Origin: Wuchereria bancrofti
Taxonomy: Eukaryota; Nematoda; Chromadorea; Rhabditida; Onchocercidae
Assembly (NCBI GenBank): GCA_005281725.1
Contig: SSBO01000001.1
Span: forward strand, 1,534,399-1,598,398
DNA length: 64,000 nt
Reading direction: 5' to 3'
Part shown: piece after piece, positions 53,301-64,000 of the stretch
Numbering within the stretch: position 1 is the stretch's first letter
How the letters are laid out: the number at the start of each line of letters is the position of its first letter
The notes under the pieces: generated by a model
Database searches by the model: none
Seen by the model: the letters and a program-made list of their open reading frames with translations, nothing else
Told to the model about the DNA's origin: nothing
Made by a program: the position numbers and the translations under genes

Positions 53301-56300
53301 CACTAAGTTTTCAAAGTGATGAAAGCTTTTTAGTCATCTCGAAAATTTGGTAAAAAAAGTAGCAGTTGATCAAAATGGCAAACTATATGAATTTTTGATC
53401 GTATGCTAAGCTTCTTTTATGGCACTTCTAGTAACGGTGTATGCTGAAAGTTAATTAATTTATGCCAGAATTAATTAGTTTATATAGATTTAAAATTAAA
53501 AAGAAAATAAGACTTAATTTTAAGGTGTGACTACAAAGAGTTAAGAAAATTATTTATATCTGTTATACTATCATAGAAATGATTGAAGATAGAGGAATGT
53601 ATGAGAGTTTATTAGAGAAGAATGAATTAATTGACGGTGTAAATTGCAAAATAACCAAAACTGTAGCATTAATTGAATATTTTTTTTTTCCTTTAATTAT
53701 TAAATCAAATTTTAAATGAATTACAGGAGTGGACGATGCATTTATTATGATTCAAAGTTGGACCAGTTTAAAGGCCAAAACATCTCGCAAAGAGCGATTA
53801 GCGCAAGTTTTTATCGAAATTGGACCATCAATTAGCATTACATCGATAACTAATCTGATTGCTTTTGGTATTGGTTATTTAACTCCAACACCACAGGTAA
53901 ACAACTTGACAACATTTCATTTTATTTCATCTTTGGACACTGTCAATTGTCCATCTTTCTTCTTTCAATGTCCATTAATACAACTTTCATCTCTTCCTCC
54001 AAATATATGACTTTCTGGTCATTATTTCAACTTTTTCAATCTAAATCATTAATGATTTACTAAGAACAAAGACTGATATAACTATCACTAACTATCACTA
54101 CTATATAATCAGTTTAGTACACAGATTCATCAGATCAGTGGAGGAGAAAGAACAGTTTCATTAAATACAAAATAAAAAAAAAGTTAGAATTGCAACAGAA
54201 TTACAAAATAACAAAATTTAACTATTTTTTTCAGCTTTTTAGTTTAATAACCAATTTAAATATTGTACAAAATAAGGTTGCCAACACTTAAATAAACTTA
54301 TAATACTTTAAAAAAAAATTTTTTTCAGATGAGTTTATTTTGCTTATGTACATCATTTGCTTGCTTATTGGATTATATTTTTACATTTACGCTTTTGGCA
54401 CCAATTCTTTACTTAGCTGATAAATCAGAGAATGATTATGTGATGGCGAAAAAGGTGTCAAAAAATGAAGTAAGAAATTTTCGAAAGATGAAAAAGAAAT
54501 TGTAATCGTTTTACTTTCTTCTACAAAAATTTCTTATCAAAAATGATTTATTATCTGCTCATTTATTAAATTTTATCGTGAAAAATTTTGAGAAAAGTAA
54601 AAAATAAAAAAAAAAATTCATTAATTTCTTCCATCGCATTTTGATAAATTTAATTGTAGCTTGGCGAACAATGTCTAACAAGTTACAGTAAATTGATATG
54701 TTCATGGAAGGGTCAAATTATTGCAATAATTTTATTAGTGATATTATATTCTCTGTCAGCAATAGGAGTTCTGAAAATGAAATCAACCTTTGAACCTGTA
54801 AAAGCATTTCCATCTGATTCAATACCTACAAGTTCATTTACTGTCCTTCGGTATGTGTATGTGGAATCTTATTTTTTCTCTCCTTTTTTTGAAAAATTTC
54901 TAATTCTAAGGCTTTTATAGATTCTTAGCAAAATCTTAATTTTAAAAATGATTTGGATAATTAAATAAACATCATTCAGAAGTTTTAATAAAAATACACT
55001 CATCCGAGCTAGTAAAAATGATTTAGATAACTAAATAATTTTCTCTTTATTAGATAATTTTTTTTCATTCTTTTAATTTTTCATTTTTTATAGGACAAAA
55101 AGTAAAACCGAAATTTTTTATTTGTGATAACATTTTCAGAGATGTTTTTGATCAGTTTTTTCCACTTCAAATTGTCATTAGTAAACCACCAAATATTAGC
55201 AACTCAACAGAAGTATGTTTCTTTTCATCGAAAATTTGGCAGTGATTAAGAAATTCTACAATAATTTATAATATAATTAATATATATTTTTCCCCTCGAG
55301 AATTAATTTTTCTCTTTAACTTAATTCAATTTATTACTAATTCAATTTTTTATTAAATTTATTGTTGAAATTTAAATGTTATTTAATTAAGATGAATTAA
55401 AGTTTCTTTTCGAAATATAAAAAATGATTTTAGAATAAATTTTCGAAATATAATAATTGAAACTATCCATATTCAATTCTATGTCCAATCAATTTTATTT
55501 CTATATTGAATATTTCAGTATAACGAGTTTTATGATATGATAAGAAGCTTAGAAGCGCTACCTAACAGTTATGGACCAAATCGAACGATGATTTTCCTGA
55601 AAGCATACGAAGATTTTGATCGTAAAGTATACAATTTGTTTAATATATTAGGTATAACTGGGCAGGAAAATTTTACACCTTCGTATGATAATTTACCGAT
55701 ATTTCTGGATCACATCAAAAATCCACCATTTATCAAAATGAGCAATGAAAAGTTAGTCGTATCTTTCATTTTTTTTTTTAATTGATTATTAATGCCAATA
55801 AATTATAAAATAATAAGGATTTTTTTTTTTTGATTAAATGTGAGACGAATGTGTTACAATTATTGTGAATGTTTGTTTATTTTAGGAGAGAAAATAAGCC
55901 TAAAAAAGAAAAATAATTGATATTAACGATGATAAAACATCATAAATAATTCTAAATTTTAAAATGTTAATGCATGTGGAAAAGTAATCTTCAAAAAGAC
56001 AGCATGAAATTAGTTTGTTTGTAATTTTTTTTTTTTTTTTTTGTTAATAACCTTATAAATAAATGATTAAACTTACAAATGATTAAAATATTATACCATA
56101 AATTAATCAACAAAATTATAAACATAAATCTTTTGTAGGAAATATTCTCATATAATTTTACAGTTTAGGAAAAACATCATCATCTATTCATTATGAATTG
56201 AATTTTCCAAATATTAAATTTTAATTTCTTTCTTTCTTTTTCAGAGGTGAACATAAATTGGTATCATTCGTCATTACAGCAACTGCTCGAAATATGTCTG

Positions 56301-57326
56301 AATGGTCAAATCGTGCCGAATATGTGGATGCATGTCGTACAACTCTTCGTAATTATCCACGTTTCAATGCAACTGTTTATGATGGTGACTCAGCTGTATT
56401 AGATTTAATATTAACTGCAAAAAAAGATCTTATTGGATCAATTACTGTTACAGTTATTTGCATGGCAACTGTATGCTTATTTTTTATTGGTAGTAAAATT
56501 GGTGTACTTGTTATTGCTTCAACAATCTTGTCCATTTGTTTTAGTAAGTTATTTGCATGTTCATTTCTACTTATTTTACATTTAAATAAAAAAATACATT
56601 GATATGGTAGAAAGTAGGAATAAAAAAAAAAGTTTCAAGCTAATTTATTACTTTTTTAAGCATTAGTTGGCTCATTGTCATGGTGGGGCGCAGATATGGA
56701 TCCTGTAACAATGGTTGACGTACTTATTGCTACCGGATTTAGTGTCGATTACACTGCTCATATCGCATATAAATTTTACAAAGTAACCGGTTGTCGGGAA
56801 GAGCGAATTAAACAAAGTTTTCGTGAAATGTGTGGCCCTATGTTTCAGGTGGGATTTTTTGCTTACATTTCTTTATCTTTGCACTCTACACAACCACTGA
56901 ACTATTGGTAAGTAAATCTAAAAACGAGCACATTCAAAATTGAATCCGAATCCCCTGAGTTCAAGTTTCAAACCTTTATTACTTGACCCATTCTATGAAG
57001 AAAAAACCTAAACTTCGAATTAAATTTCAGTCCAATTCAGTTGAACTATAATTCTGGCAGCAAAAAATTTCATTTTGCAGGCTGGCATATCAACGATACT
57101 TTGCATGTTACCGCTTATCTTTGTTCCAACTTATGCAATTTTAGCATTTGCTAAAACAGTTTTTCTGGATGTAGGTATAGCTTTGTTGCACGGATTTTTC
57201 ATACTACCTATTTTGCTGGTCACTTTATGCCGTGATAATCGGAAAGAAGCCAGTAACGACAAAAAAATGAATATATGCGGAATGATAAATAACGACATAA
57301 ATAATGGCAGTCTATTAGAAAAATAA
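50333..57326 (+). CDS. Patched-related (PTR) sterol-sensing/RND membrane protein
   Basis: Exons 50333-50337, 50794-50967, 51664-51889, 52243-52354, 52544-52761, 53023-53239, 53727-53896, 54329-54469, 54660-54850, 55140-55212, 55519-55751, 56245-56543, 56661-56848 and 57081-57326 give 830 residues in one frame. The first coding exon is only five bases (ATG plus two); it is the solution that restores phase. The architecture is that of PTR proteins: an N-terminal helix (FLLATLFFSAF), a luminal domain, a sterol-sensing block with GVDDAFIMIQSW (around residue 320), a second luminal domain, then a second membrane bundle with the TGFSVDYTAHIAYKF signature (around 710). Nematode PTRs act in moulting, cuticle and membrane sterol/lipid handling. 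Which PTR paralogue this is cannot be told. The donor of exon 4 is uncertain. Confidence 0.9.
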
Positions 57327-57427
57327 GTGAGCATAAATTTGGACAATTTTATTGTTTTCGCTATTTCAAGGTAATAAAAGGGAATGTTTTGCAAATGATC
57401 TTTTCATACAAAAAAGCTTTACAGGCA
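57327..57427. terminator. Shared 3' end of convergent PTR and MLH1 genes
   Basis: The two stop codons are about 100 bases apart. A plus-strand AATAAA at 57373-57378 fits PTR, and a minus-strand AATAAA (57348-57353) fits MLH1. If both are used, the transcripts overlap at their 3' ends. Confidence 0.5.
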
Positions 57428-60400
57428 CTAGCATCTTTCGAAAACTTTGTACAAATCATGCAAATCAGCAATTCGACGTAGTGAGGATATTAACTTCTGT
57501 GGCGGTAAAAAATTGATTTTTAATGCTGGAAATAGGATATCCTGATAGGCATTCTTCCAAGACAGCTTTTCTTTACACAAATCCGAAATTGTTTCTCCAT
57601 CGCAAAATTCCTTTTTAAGGCAGAAGAATTCCGACAGTGCCCAACAAACTTGCTCGAAACAAGTTTGCTCCTGGAAATACGACAATTTAAGTTAAATTTT
57701 AAATTGTAACCGCTAATTCCTTTGTTATATATATATTTTCAACTAATTTCTTAGAAGAAAGTTCTTCAATATTTGCTGTCAAAATTGTAAAAGATATTAT
57801 ACATAATCTTGTTTAAAAGAGTCTAGAATACATTTTCTGTATACAAACATCTCAAGCGATAATATCACTAACATTATCCCATATAATGTCATTTGCCAAT
57901 GTTAATATCAATTGCGGAAGAGATTCTAATTGGGGAATAAATCCATCAATTAAAGATGGGATCGAATTAAGATTTCCATTCTCCGTGATGGACAAACAAA
58001 AATAATCATCCAACATTTCGCGATTTTCAATCACAACAGCTGCTTTCTGCTGAACTTCTGCAGATGATAAGTTACTATCGGCAATATATAACAGTTCAGT
58101 TAATGGTGCGCATTCACTTAATTTATATGATCCAAAATTACCGAACGAAAGGACAAGAATCTGCAACTGAGAATTTTTATAGCTTGAAAACTAAGAGAAT
58201 TATTGACATGCGTTACTGCTTATGAAAACTCGAAAATAACATCAGAAAAGGACTTCAAATACCAGCAAACACACTGACCAATCACTCTATAAAAATAATT
58301 TCAAAAAAAAATTGCATTTCCATATCTTAATTAATGAAAGGAATTTGTGAATGCATCTAAACTTATATATGTGCTCCTTGAATAATGATACTTGTACTTA
58401 CTTTTTCATCAAATTCCACTTAGTTGCAGAAAAATCACCTGATAAAAGAAATTTCGCAAACAATCTCGAGCATCCACTAAGTAAATTGACGTTGAATGTT
58501 GTATGAGAACCTGATCGATATTTACAGCTCCAATATATATGTGCTCCTTGAATAATGAACGTAAACTGACAGAAGCCGTTGTACAAAGTGCTTTCTTCAT
58601 ATTTTGTAGTGATTCAAATTCAAATTTGCGCCATTCACCACCATCTGACAACTGTGCGCTAAATATATGAAGCGAATTTTAAACCAAATTTATGACAGAA
58701 GTGAAGTTTCACTTTTTCAAACCTTGTCCATTTTCTTGATATTGAAAATAATTTTAGAATCAAACTTAAGTTAGTTGTAATCGAAATAATAGTGAAAATT
58801 GGAAATTTATGTTAGAAATGCGAAGACAAAACAAAAATCTTTATCCATATTTCTATTCAATTAGTCTGGTTATCGATGATCGCATTATAAAAGCAACCTT
58901 GAAGTGACATCATTTGCTGGATATGAGGACGATACAATTTGCGACTGACTAGCGACAAATTCTTCTAAGCGTCTCTCCTTCGCATCAGTTCGTACCAGCT
59001 AGGAAAAATTCAGAACTTATTCTTCATTTTCAATTATGTAAATGCAAATCTTCAGAAATTCAACGAAAATTTTGTAATTGAAAACCTGATGCGGGTAAAC
59101 TTTCGGTGACTTTGCGTTGGAAGAAGATGGAGGTCCACCAAGCGATTCTGGTACAAGCATCATTAGCTTCTTTTTTTTTGTACTTGAAGTAATCATCGTA
59201 TCAACCGATTTTGATGAATTGCTATCAGTATTATCGACCATTAGTGGAAATTTCGGGTGTACATCACAACTGCCAGCCGAACTTAGAATCAAATTTTCCA
59301 CATACTGAGAAATATGAAATTAACTGTAACCAAACTTCGAAATAAGCTTCAGTTAATAGAAGTTTCGTAATGCATCAAATAACATAATTCACATAAAATT
59401 TCCAAAACAGAAAGCAACAAACTTACATCTTGAATAGAACTGATGATGCTGTCTTGTTCCAAAAAATAAACAACAGATTTGGTAGGATGTACATTAACAT
59501 CAACACGTCTCGGTTCAATCTATAAGTGAGAATTAACTGACTCATTAATGATTCGAAGCTAATTCCTTTGTAAATCAATCATCGAGTTGTGTAATCAAAC
59601 ACAGATCAGCCATTTATTGAACACTCAGATTTAAGGTGATATGAATCGGCTAACTTGGTAATATGAAATTTATTACTAACACAAAATATTCAACTAAAAA
59701 TATTCTGAACTTCTCCGCAATTTCATATTTGTAGAACGTTACAATATTAAAAAATTAATTCAACATACTTGCAACGAAATCATAACAAATGGTGACATGG
59801 TATTTTGAGCAGCAAAAACAACGTCCAGTGCTTGCTTAAGCGCCTGACATTCAACACTACGACCATTGATAAATAAATAAAAGACTTTCTGACAATTCTG
59901 AAAAATGTTTGCTCTACTTCAATATTTTGGTAAAATGTGAAGTGGAAAATTACATAACTTTAGAAAAATAATTTTATGAAAAATGATTCGGTTCCTTATT
60001 TATTTATTTTAATTCATTCTTGTAAAAATAAAGAGGAATGATAGAAACACCTGTCGATTTTGAAGAGTTTCAGCGGTACATGAAGCAGTTGGTCGTACAA
60101 AACAGCCTTTTAGAGTGAAATATAACGCTGAATCGCTATGATTTAACAAAACAAGATCCTAAAACAATGTACAAACCAAATTTTTGACTATAATTGTTTC
60201 AGTATAACATAAAATAATTCCAAATAAAAAATTTTGCTTTCAAATTTGGCTATTTTTGGATTATGTGTTCAAATTTGTAAAAAGGTTACTTTGGAAAATT
60301 TTCCACCAAGTAATGAAGATATCGTTTCACAAAGATTATTCGTACCAGCTGTTCGAAAATCACTTCCACTACCACAACGTCGTAATGTAAATGATACGGA

Positions 60401-61494
60401 ACTGAAAACAATGATTAGAGAGGTAGACGAAATTCAACAAAAATGTACAAAAAAAAAAAAAATGATTTCAACTCCATAAAAGCCAATATTACCCACGGAT
60501 TATGAATAGCATATCGTACAACAATATCAGCAATACGATTCATTTCATCAGCAGGATATTTAAGTGAACGACGACGTGATGGACAATTGTAAAATAGATC
60601 TTCGGCAGTTACTGACGTACCATCAAGTCCAGCGGATGGTTTTATGTCACCCTGCAGCTTGCTATCTGTAACAATGATCGATCACAGTTTTCTTCATTAA
60701 ATTATGCTAACATTTACTGGAATCAAGGAAAAGTTTAACAATTCTGATATGACAACTTTGAATGTCAAAACTGCTAAACAAATTCACATTAGATAACTTC
60801 TTTAGCCTCTTAATAGCATGATAAGAGATGATAACATTCTACAGGAAAAATGGAAGTGTTTCGGAAATTTCAGTATTTTTAATTGAATTCAATACAATTC
60901 TCAATTGTTTAACATTGAATAGTGCTAAAAAATTGAACAATACCTGTATAACGACCAACATAAGCACAAGGTGAATCCGATGTTTTCGAAATAATTGTCA
61001 CTTTAGCTACGTGACTTATGGATGCTAGTGCTTCACCACGAAATCCAAATGTGCTCATACATTCTAAATCTTCGTATTTCTCTAGCTTCGATGTTGTAAA
61101 ACGTTCACAAACAATTGCTAAATCATTTTTGGCAATTCCTTTACCATTATCCTGAAGAAAATAAAAAAAGAAATAAATTTTTTGAATATACAGAAAAACT
61201 AACATAATTATTTCCAAGTCATTCGGAGAAGACAAAAGCGAAATAATAAACCATTCAAGTCAAACCATAGTAAAAAAAACGTAAAATTTTAGAAAACAAG
61301 GAGGAATTCAAGTGCTTTTGTATTACCTGTACTTTCAATAAGTCGAGACCACCATTTTTAGCTGTAATAATGATTTCCGTAGCTCCCGCATCTAATGCAT
61401 TTTCAATCAATTCTTTAATGGCATTTGCTGCCCGTACAATTACTTCTCCAGCTGCGATACGATTGACAACATTTTCCGGAAGACGACGTATCAT
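57428..61494 (-). CDS. mlh-1: MLH1 DNA mismatch-repair protein
   Basis: Twelve exons on the minus strand: 61327-61494, 60944-61151, 60493-60665, 60290-60401, 60051-60158, 59769-59897, 59427-59519, 59086-59304, 58898-58998, 58439-58658, 57873-58160 and 57428-57670; about 686 residues. MLH1 pairs with PMS-type partners as MutL-alpha and couples mismatch recognition to strand incision. The GHL ATPase motifs are present: [33 protein letters not shown] and the [18 protein letters not shown] block. VDVNVHPTK follows, then a shorter linker and the C-terminal dimerisation domain, ending in the conserved YKVFERC that contributes to the partner's endonuclease site. One junction (exon 3 to exon 4) is out of phase by one base as written. 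A 25-base piece of exon 10 recurs in intron 10. Confidence 0.94.
58364..58558. repeat. 25-bp direct repeat shared by MLH1 exon 10 and its intron
   Basis: The same 25 bases occur at 58364-58388 (intron) and 58534-58558 (exon, encoding SLFKEHIY), 170 bases apart in the same orientation. Confidence 0.85.
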
Positions 61495-63067
61495 TCTTTT
61501 CTAACTTAGCTCCATCCAGTACTACCAACAAGCAGTTTTAAAGATTCACGCATAAAGCACGGTTAATTCACGTAACTAACTGAGATAACGCATTTCATCT
61601 CTAAATTGATATGCTTTTGAAATATTAATCGTAATTTGTAAATATATTGCTATGAATGTTGCTTTTTTCGTCTATGTTTGAGCGAATACGTAAGAGTTGT
61701 GACGTAGACGAAAGAGATAAATGCAGAAGCCCTAAAGATTCGTGACCTCACGTTGAAAAATCTCGAAACGACAATGAACCTACTGCAAGTTGTGGTGTTG
61801 CTTAATGATGACATTTATGAGAAATTGAACACGGTGGGACTTCGTTGAGAAATTCATCAAGGGTTATTTACCCGCCAGTCTAACCTAATATTTTTGAAAT
61901 AATGATGAGCCAATTCCTAATTCATTGCAAATAACTCTTTCACAATTCAGTATCAATTGAGTAAAGTAAAGTAAGCAAGAAAAGATAAATTAATTTTTAA
62001 ACATTACACTTGCAGGAAAAAACAAAATTCAGAAAGCTCAACAACAAATAAAATGAGAAATTTAAATTTTAATTTAAATTCTTCTTTTCAAAATAACGAA
62101 GTTAAATTTTACTTCCTTACTTTTTTGTTCTTTGTGTGTATTTGTGCAAGAAATAAGAGAATTTAAATTATTTTTTCTGGACAATCATTCAGAAAGTGTA
62201 TTAAAGAGAAATATAAGGAAAATTCTGATTGAAGCATTTATTAAGCTAATGTAAAAAAAGACAACGAAATGAATAGTTGCAGTCTGGTAATACTTTTTCA
62301 AGTTCAGATTAATGTTAATTAATTCAAGTTTGACCTTTACACTTCATCAACTTCTAATCATTATTCATTTCATTTCTCTTTTTCAATCATATCTTTCTTC
62401 TTCTTCTTCTTCTTCAACATTACAATAACAACAATAATAGTTGCATTTTAACAAATGCTAACAAATAGTAGCAATCTGCAATAAAAAAAAAAAGAAATGA
62501 TCACGGTAATGGAACTGTTTATAAATTAGAATTTGCACTTTTTGAAGTGAAACCGGTATTTCTAATCTAAACACTTAAGGGTCAAATGAAGAAGGAAGGT
62601 ATAGAAGAAATTGTTGGCTTTTTATTACAAAACATGCTATGATTAGGGTGTAACTTTTGTAGAAGTTACACTATAAAAGTTACTCATAAACTAGAAATCA
62701 ATACAATTTGTAAATGTTATATATATCAAATTTCACAAATCATTCTCTTTCATTCCAAAAAATGTTATACATTGGATAATTTCCATCAAAATAATTTATT
62801 AACTTTTATTGTAATTAATACCAATTTTTTTCTGTTCTTTTTTTTCTGTAATTAATACTTACTTCTTAAAATGCTACTGTATAAATTAGCAAATGTTACT
62901 TTTCAACTGAATCTTCATCGTCTCGATTTGCTGAGTAAACGACTTCCTTGACTTATATGTTGATTATCATAAGTTGAATAATGAATGTAACCACTACTTC
63001 AAAATTATTATGAAGCAAAATTTTTGTAAATAAAAAACAAATTTCATAAAGTTTAAAATTATTTTAG
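61495..63067. other. Divergent intergenic region between MLH1 and collagen
   Basis: About 1.6 kb between two divergent starts, so it must hold both promoters. The part next to MLH1 (61650-61860) is less AT-rich and includes TGACGTAGAC, a CRE-like word. A TTC repeat lies at 62394-62416. No gene seen. Confidence 0.5.
62394..62416. repeat. TTC microsatellite
   Basis: About seven consecutive TTC units in the intergenic spacer. Confidence 0.85.
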
Positions 63068-63912
63068 ATGGAAATTGATGAAGCACGAGAAAAAGCTTAT
63101 ACGTTTGTAACGTATACAGCAGTGATTTTTTCATTAGTTTCAATCTTAGCTATATTTGTAACATTACCAATGGTTAACAATTATGTTACTCTTATTGGTT
63201 CTCGAGTTTCTAATGAAATGGAATATTGTCAGGTATGATATGAACGATAATTAAAATATTATTCATGATGAGATAGTTAATATAGTATCCTCAGTAATAG
63301 TAATGATAAGCATTAAAAAAAAAAAAAACTTTTTTTTTTGAAGCACTTTAATCATTTTATCAATTCTCTCGTGCATTTCCAATTTCACTAACAAAAATAC
63401 ATACATAATTTTGTTGGCAAAGATTAACTGAGAAAAATTAAGCATCCATTGATCAGTTTCACATTTTTCTAAGCTTTAATTTCTTCAATTCAATGAATCA
63501 AATAATTAATCTTAATTTGGAATGATAAAAAATAGTTCAGCAATTGTTGTTTGAAATGAAACTTCAGTTCAGGCATCAGCCCGTGAAGTGATGCTTGAAA
63601 TACGTGAACACCGTGTACCGTCTGATGCATTGCATGCTGTTGGCGATAGCGTTGAAAATGCATTCAACTTTACTAGAGCTAAGAGACAACCTGGATGCGA
63701 AGGTACGTCATAATTTGTAAAACTTTAACTTGGTGCAATTTATCAGAATTTATTTTTAAAACTCTTTATTCATTTTTTTTTTAATATTTTCAATTAATTT
63801 CAGAGTGCTGCTTGCCTGGGTTACCAGGACCTGATGGCCCACCAGGAAAACCAGGGATACCAGGACGACCAGGAGCACCAGGTGCACCCGGTTTTCCAGG
63901 AAGACCACCAAG
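63068..63912 (+). CDS. Cuticle collagen, N-terminal part (runs off the window)
   Basis: Exons 63068-63232, 63573-63702 and 63804-63912; the gene continues past the right edge. Nematode cuticle collagens are secreted by the hypodermis and cross-linked into the exoskeleton at each moult. The sequence shows the family's N-terminal domain with one membrane anchor/signal helix (AVIFSLVSILAIFVTLPMV), then a basic RAKR site typical of cleavage by a BLI-4-like subtilisin protease, a short Cys cluster (GCEECCLPG), and the start of the Gly-X-Y region with many GPPG/GAPG triplets. The ATG directly follows a TTTTAG acceptor, as expected for trans-splicing. The paralogue cannot be identified. Confidence 0.93.
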
Positions 63913-64000
63913 GTTAGTTATTTTTGACTCATATTTTCTAATTTTATTATTTTAATTTCGAATACTGGGTTTTAATGACCTCTGGTAGCTAGGAATATTC

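Noticed and set aside
60234..60479. Plus-strand frame of 81 residues
   Set aside because: It is antisense to MLH1 exon 4, whose minus-strand translation matches MLH1.
1..64000. tRNA, rRNA, CRISPR arrays or transposase genes
   Set aside because: I looked for tRNA T-arm-like words, regular spacer-repeat arrays and transposase or reverse-transcriptase motifs and found nothing convincing. A tRNA scan and a repeat library search would be decisive.

Overview
The window looks like nuclear DNA of a parasitic nematode, most probably a filarial (spirurid) worm. It is very AT-rich and its genes are split into many small exons separated by GT-AG introns. Several start codons lie directly behind a TTTCAG or TTTAG acceptor with no coding exon upstream, as expected for spliced-leader trans-splicing. 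The gene content is also nematode-like: a cuticle collagen, a patched-related (PTR) protein and a lustrin-type cysteine-rich/Kunitz protein. I cannot assign a species from the sequence alone. I built exon models by reading splice sites and checking reading-frame phase. Exon ends may be off by a base or two.

Layout: (1) 1-5135 (+), the 3' part of a secreted cysteine-rich protein with a Kunitz domain; (2) 6725-7566 (-), a NAT9-like acetyltransferase; (3) 7979-10966 (+), RAD9 of the 9-1-1 checkpoint clamp, divergent from NAT9; (4) 10967-20109, about 9 kb without a convincing protein gene but with a microRNA-like hairpin, small tandem duplications, an AT palindrome and a more GC-rich island; (5) 20110-24007 (+), lis-1; (6) 24825-25584 (+), the end of a small unrecognised protein; (7) 25802-27895 (+), an unrecognised 259-residue protein; (8) 28479-35383 (+), POP1 of RNase P/MRP; (9) 36508-41556 (+), the LINKIN/ITFG1 membrane protein; (10) 43780-45768 (+), a RING protein with an acidic serine-rich tail; (11) 45769-50332, another gene-poor stretch; (12) 50333-57326 (+), a PTR protein; (13) 57428-61494 (-), the mismatch-repair protein MLH1, tail-to-tail with PTR; (14) 63068 to the end (+), the start of a cuticle collagen.

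The genes do not form one pathway. Two DNA-integrity genes (RAD9, MLH1) and one RNA-processing gene (POP1) are housekeeping functions. The cysteine-rich protein, PTR protein and collagen belong to nematode surface and moulting biology. Spacing of genes 6 and 7 is compatible with a nematode operon, but this is not proven. I saw no mobile element, CRISPR array, rRNA or convincing tRNA. Points worth a second look are the hairpin at 11670-11735, a non-AG 3' splice site needed for ITFG1, a one-base phase conflict in MLH1, and two well-formed genes I cannot name.
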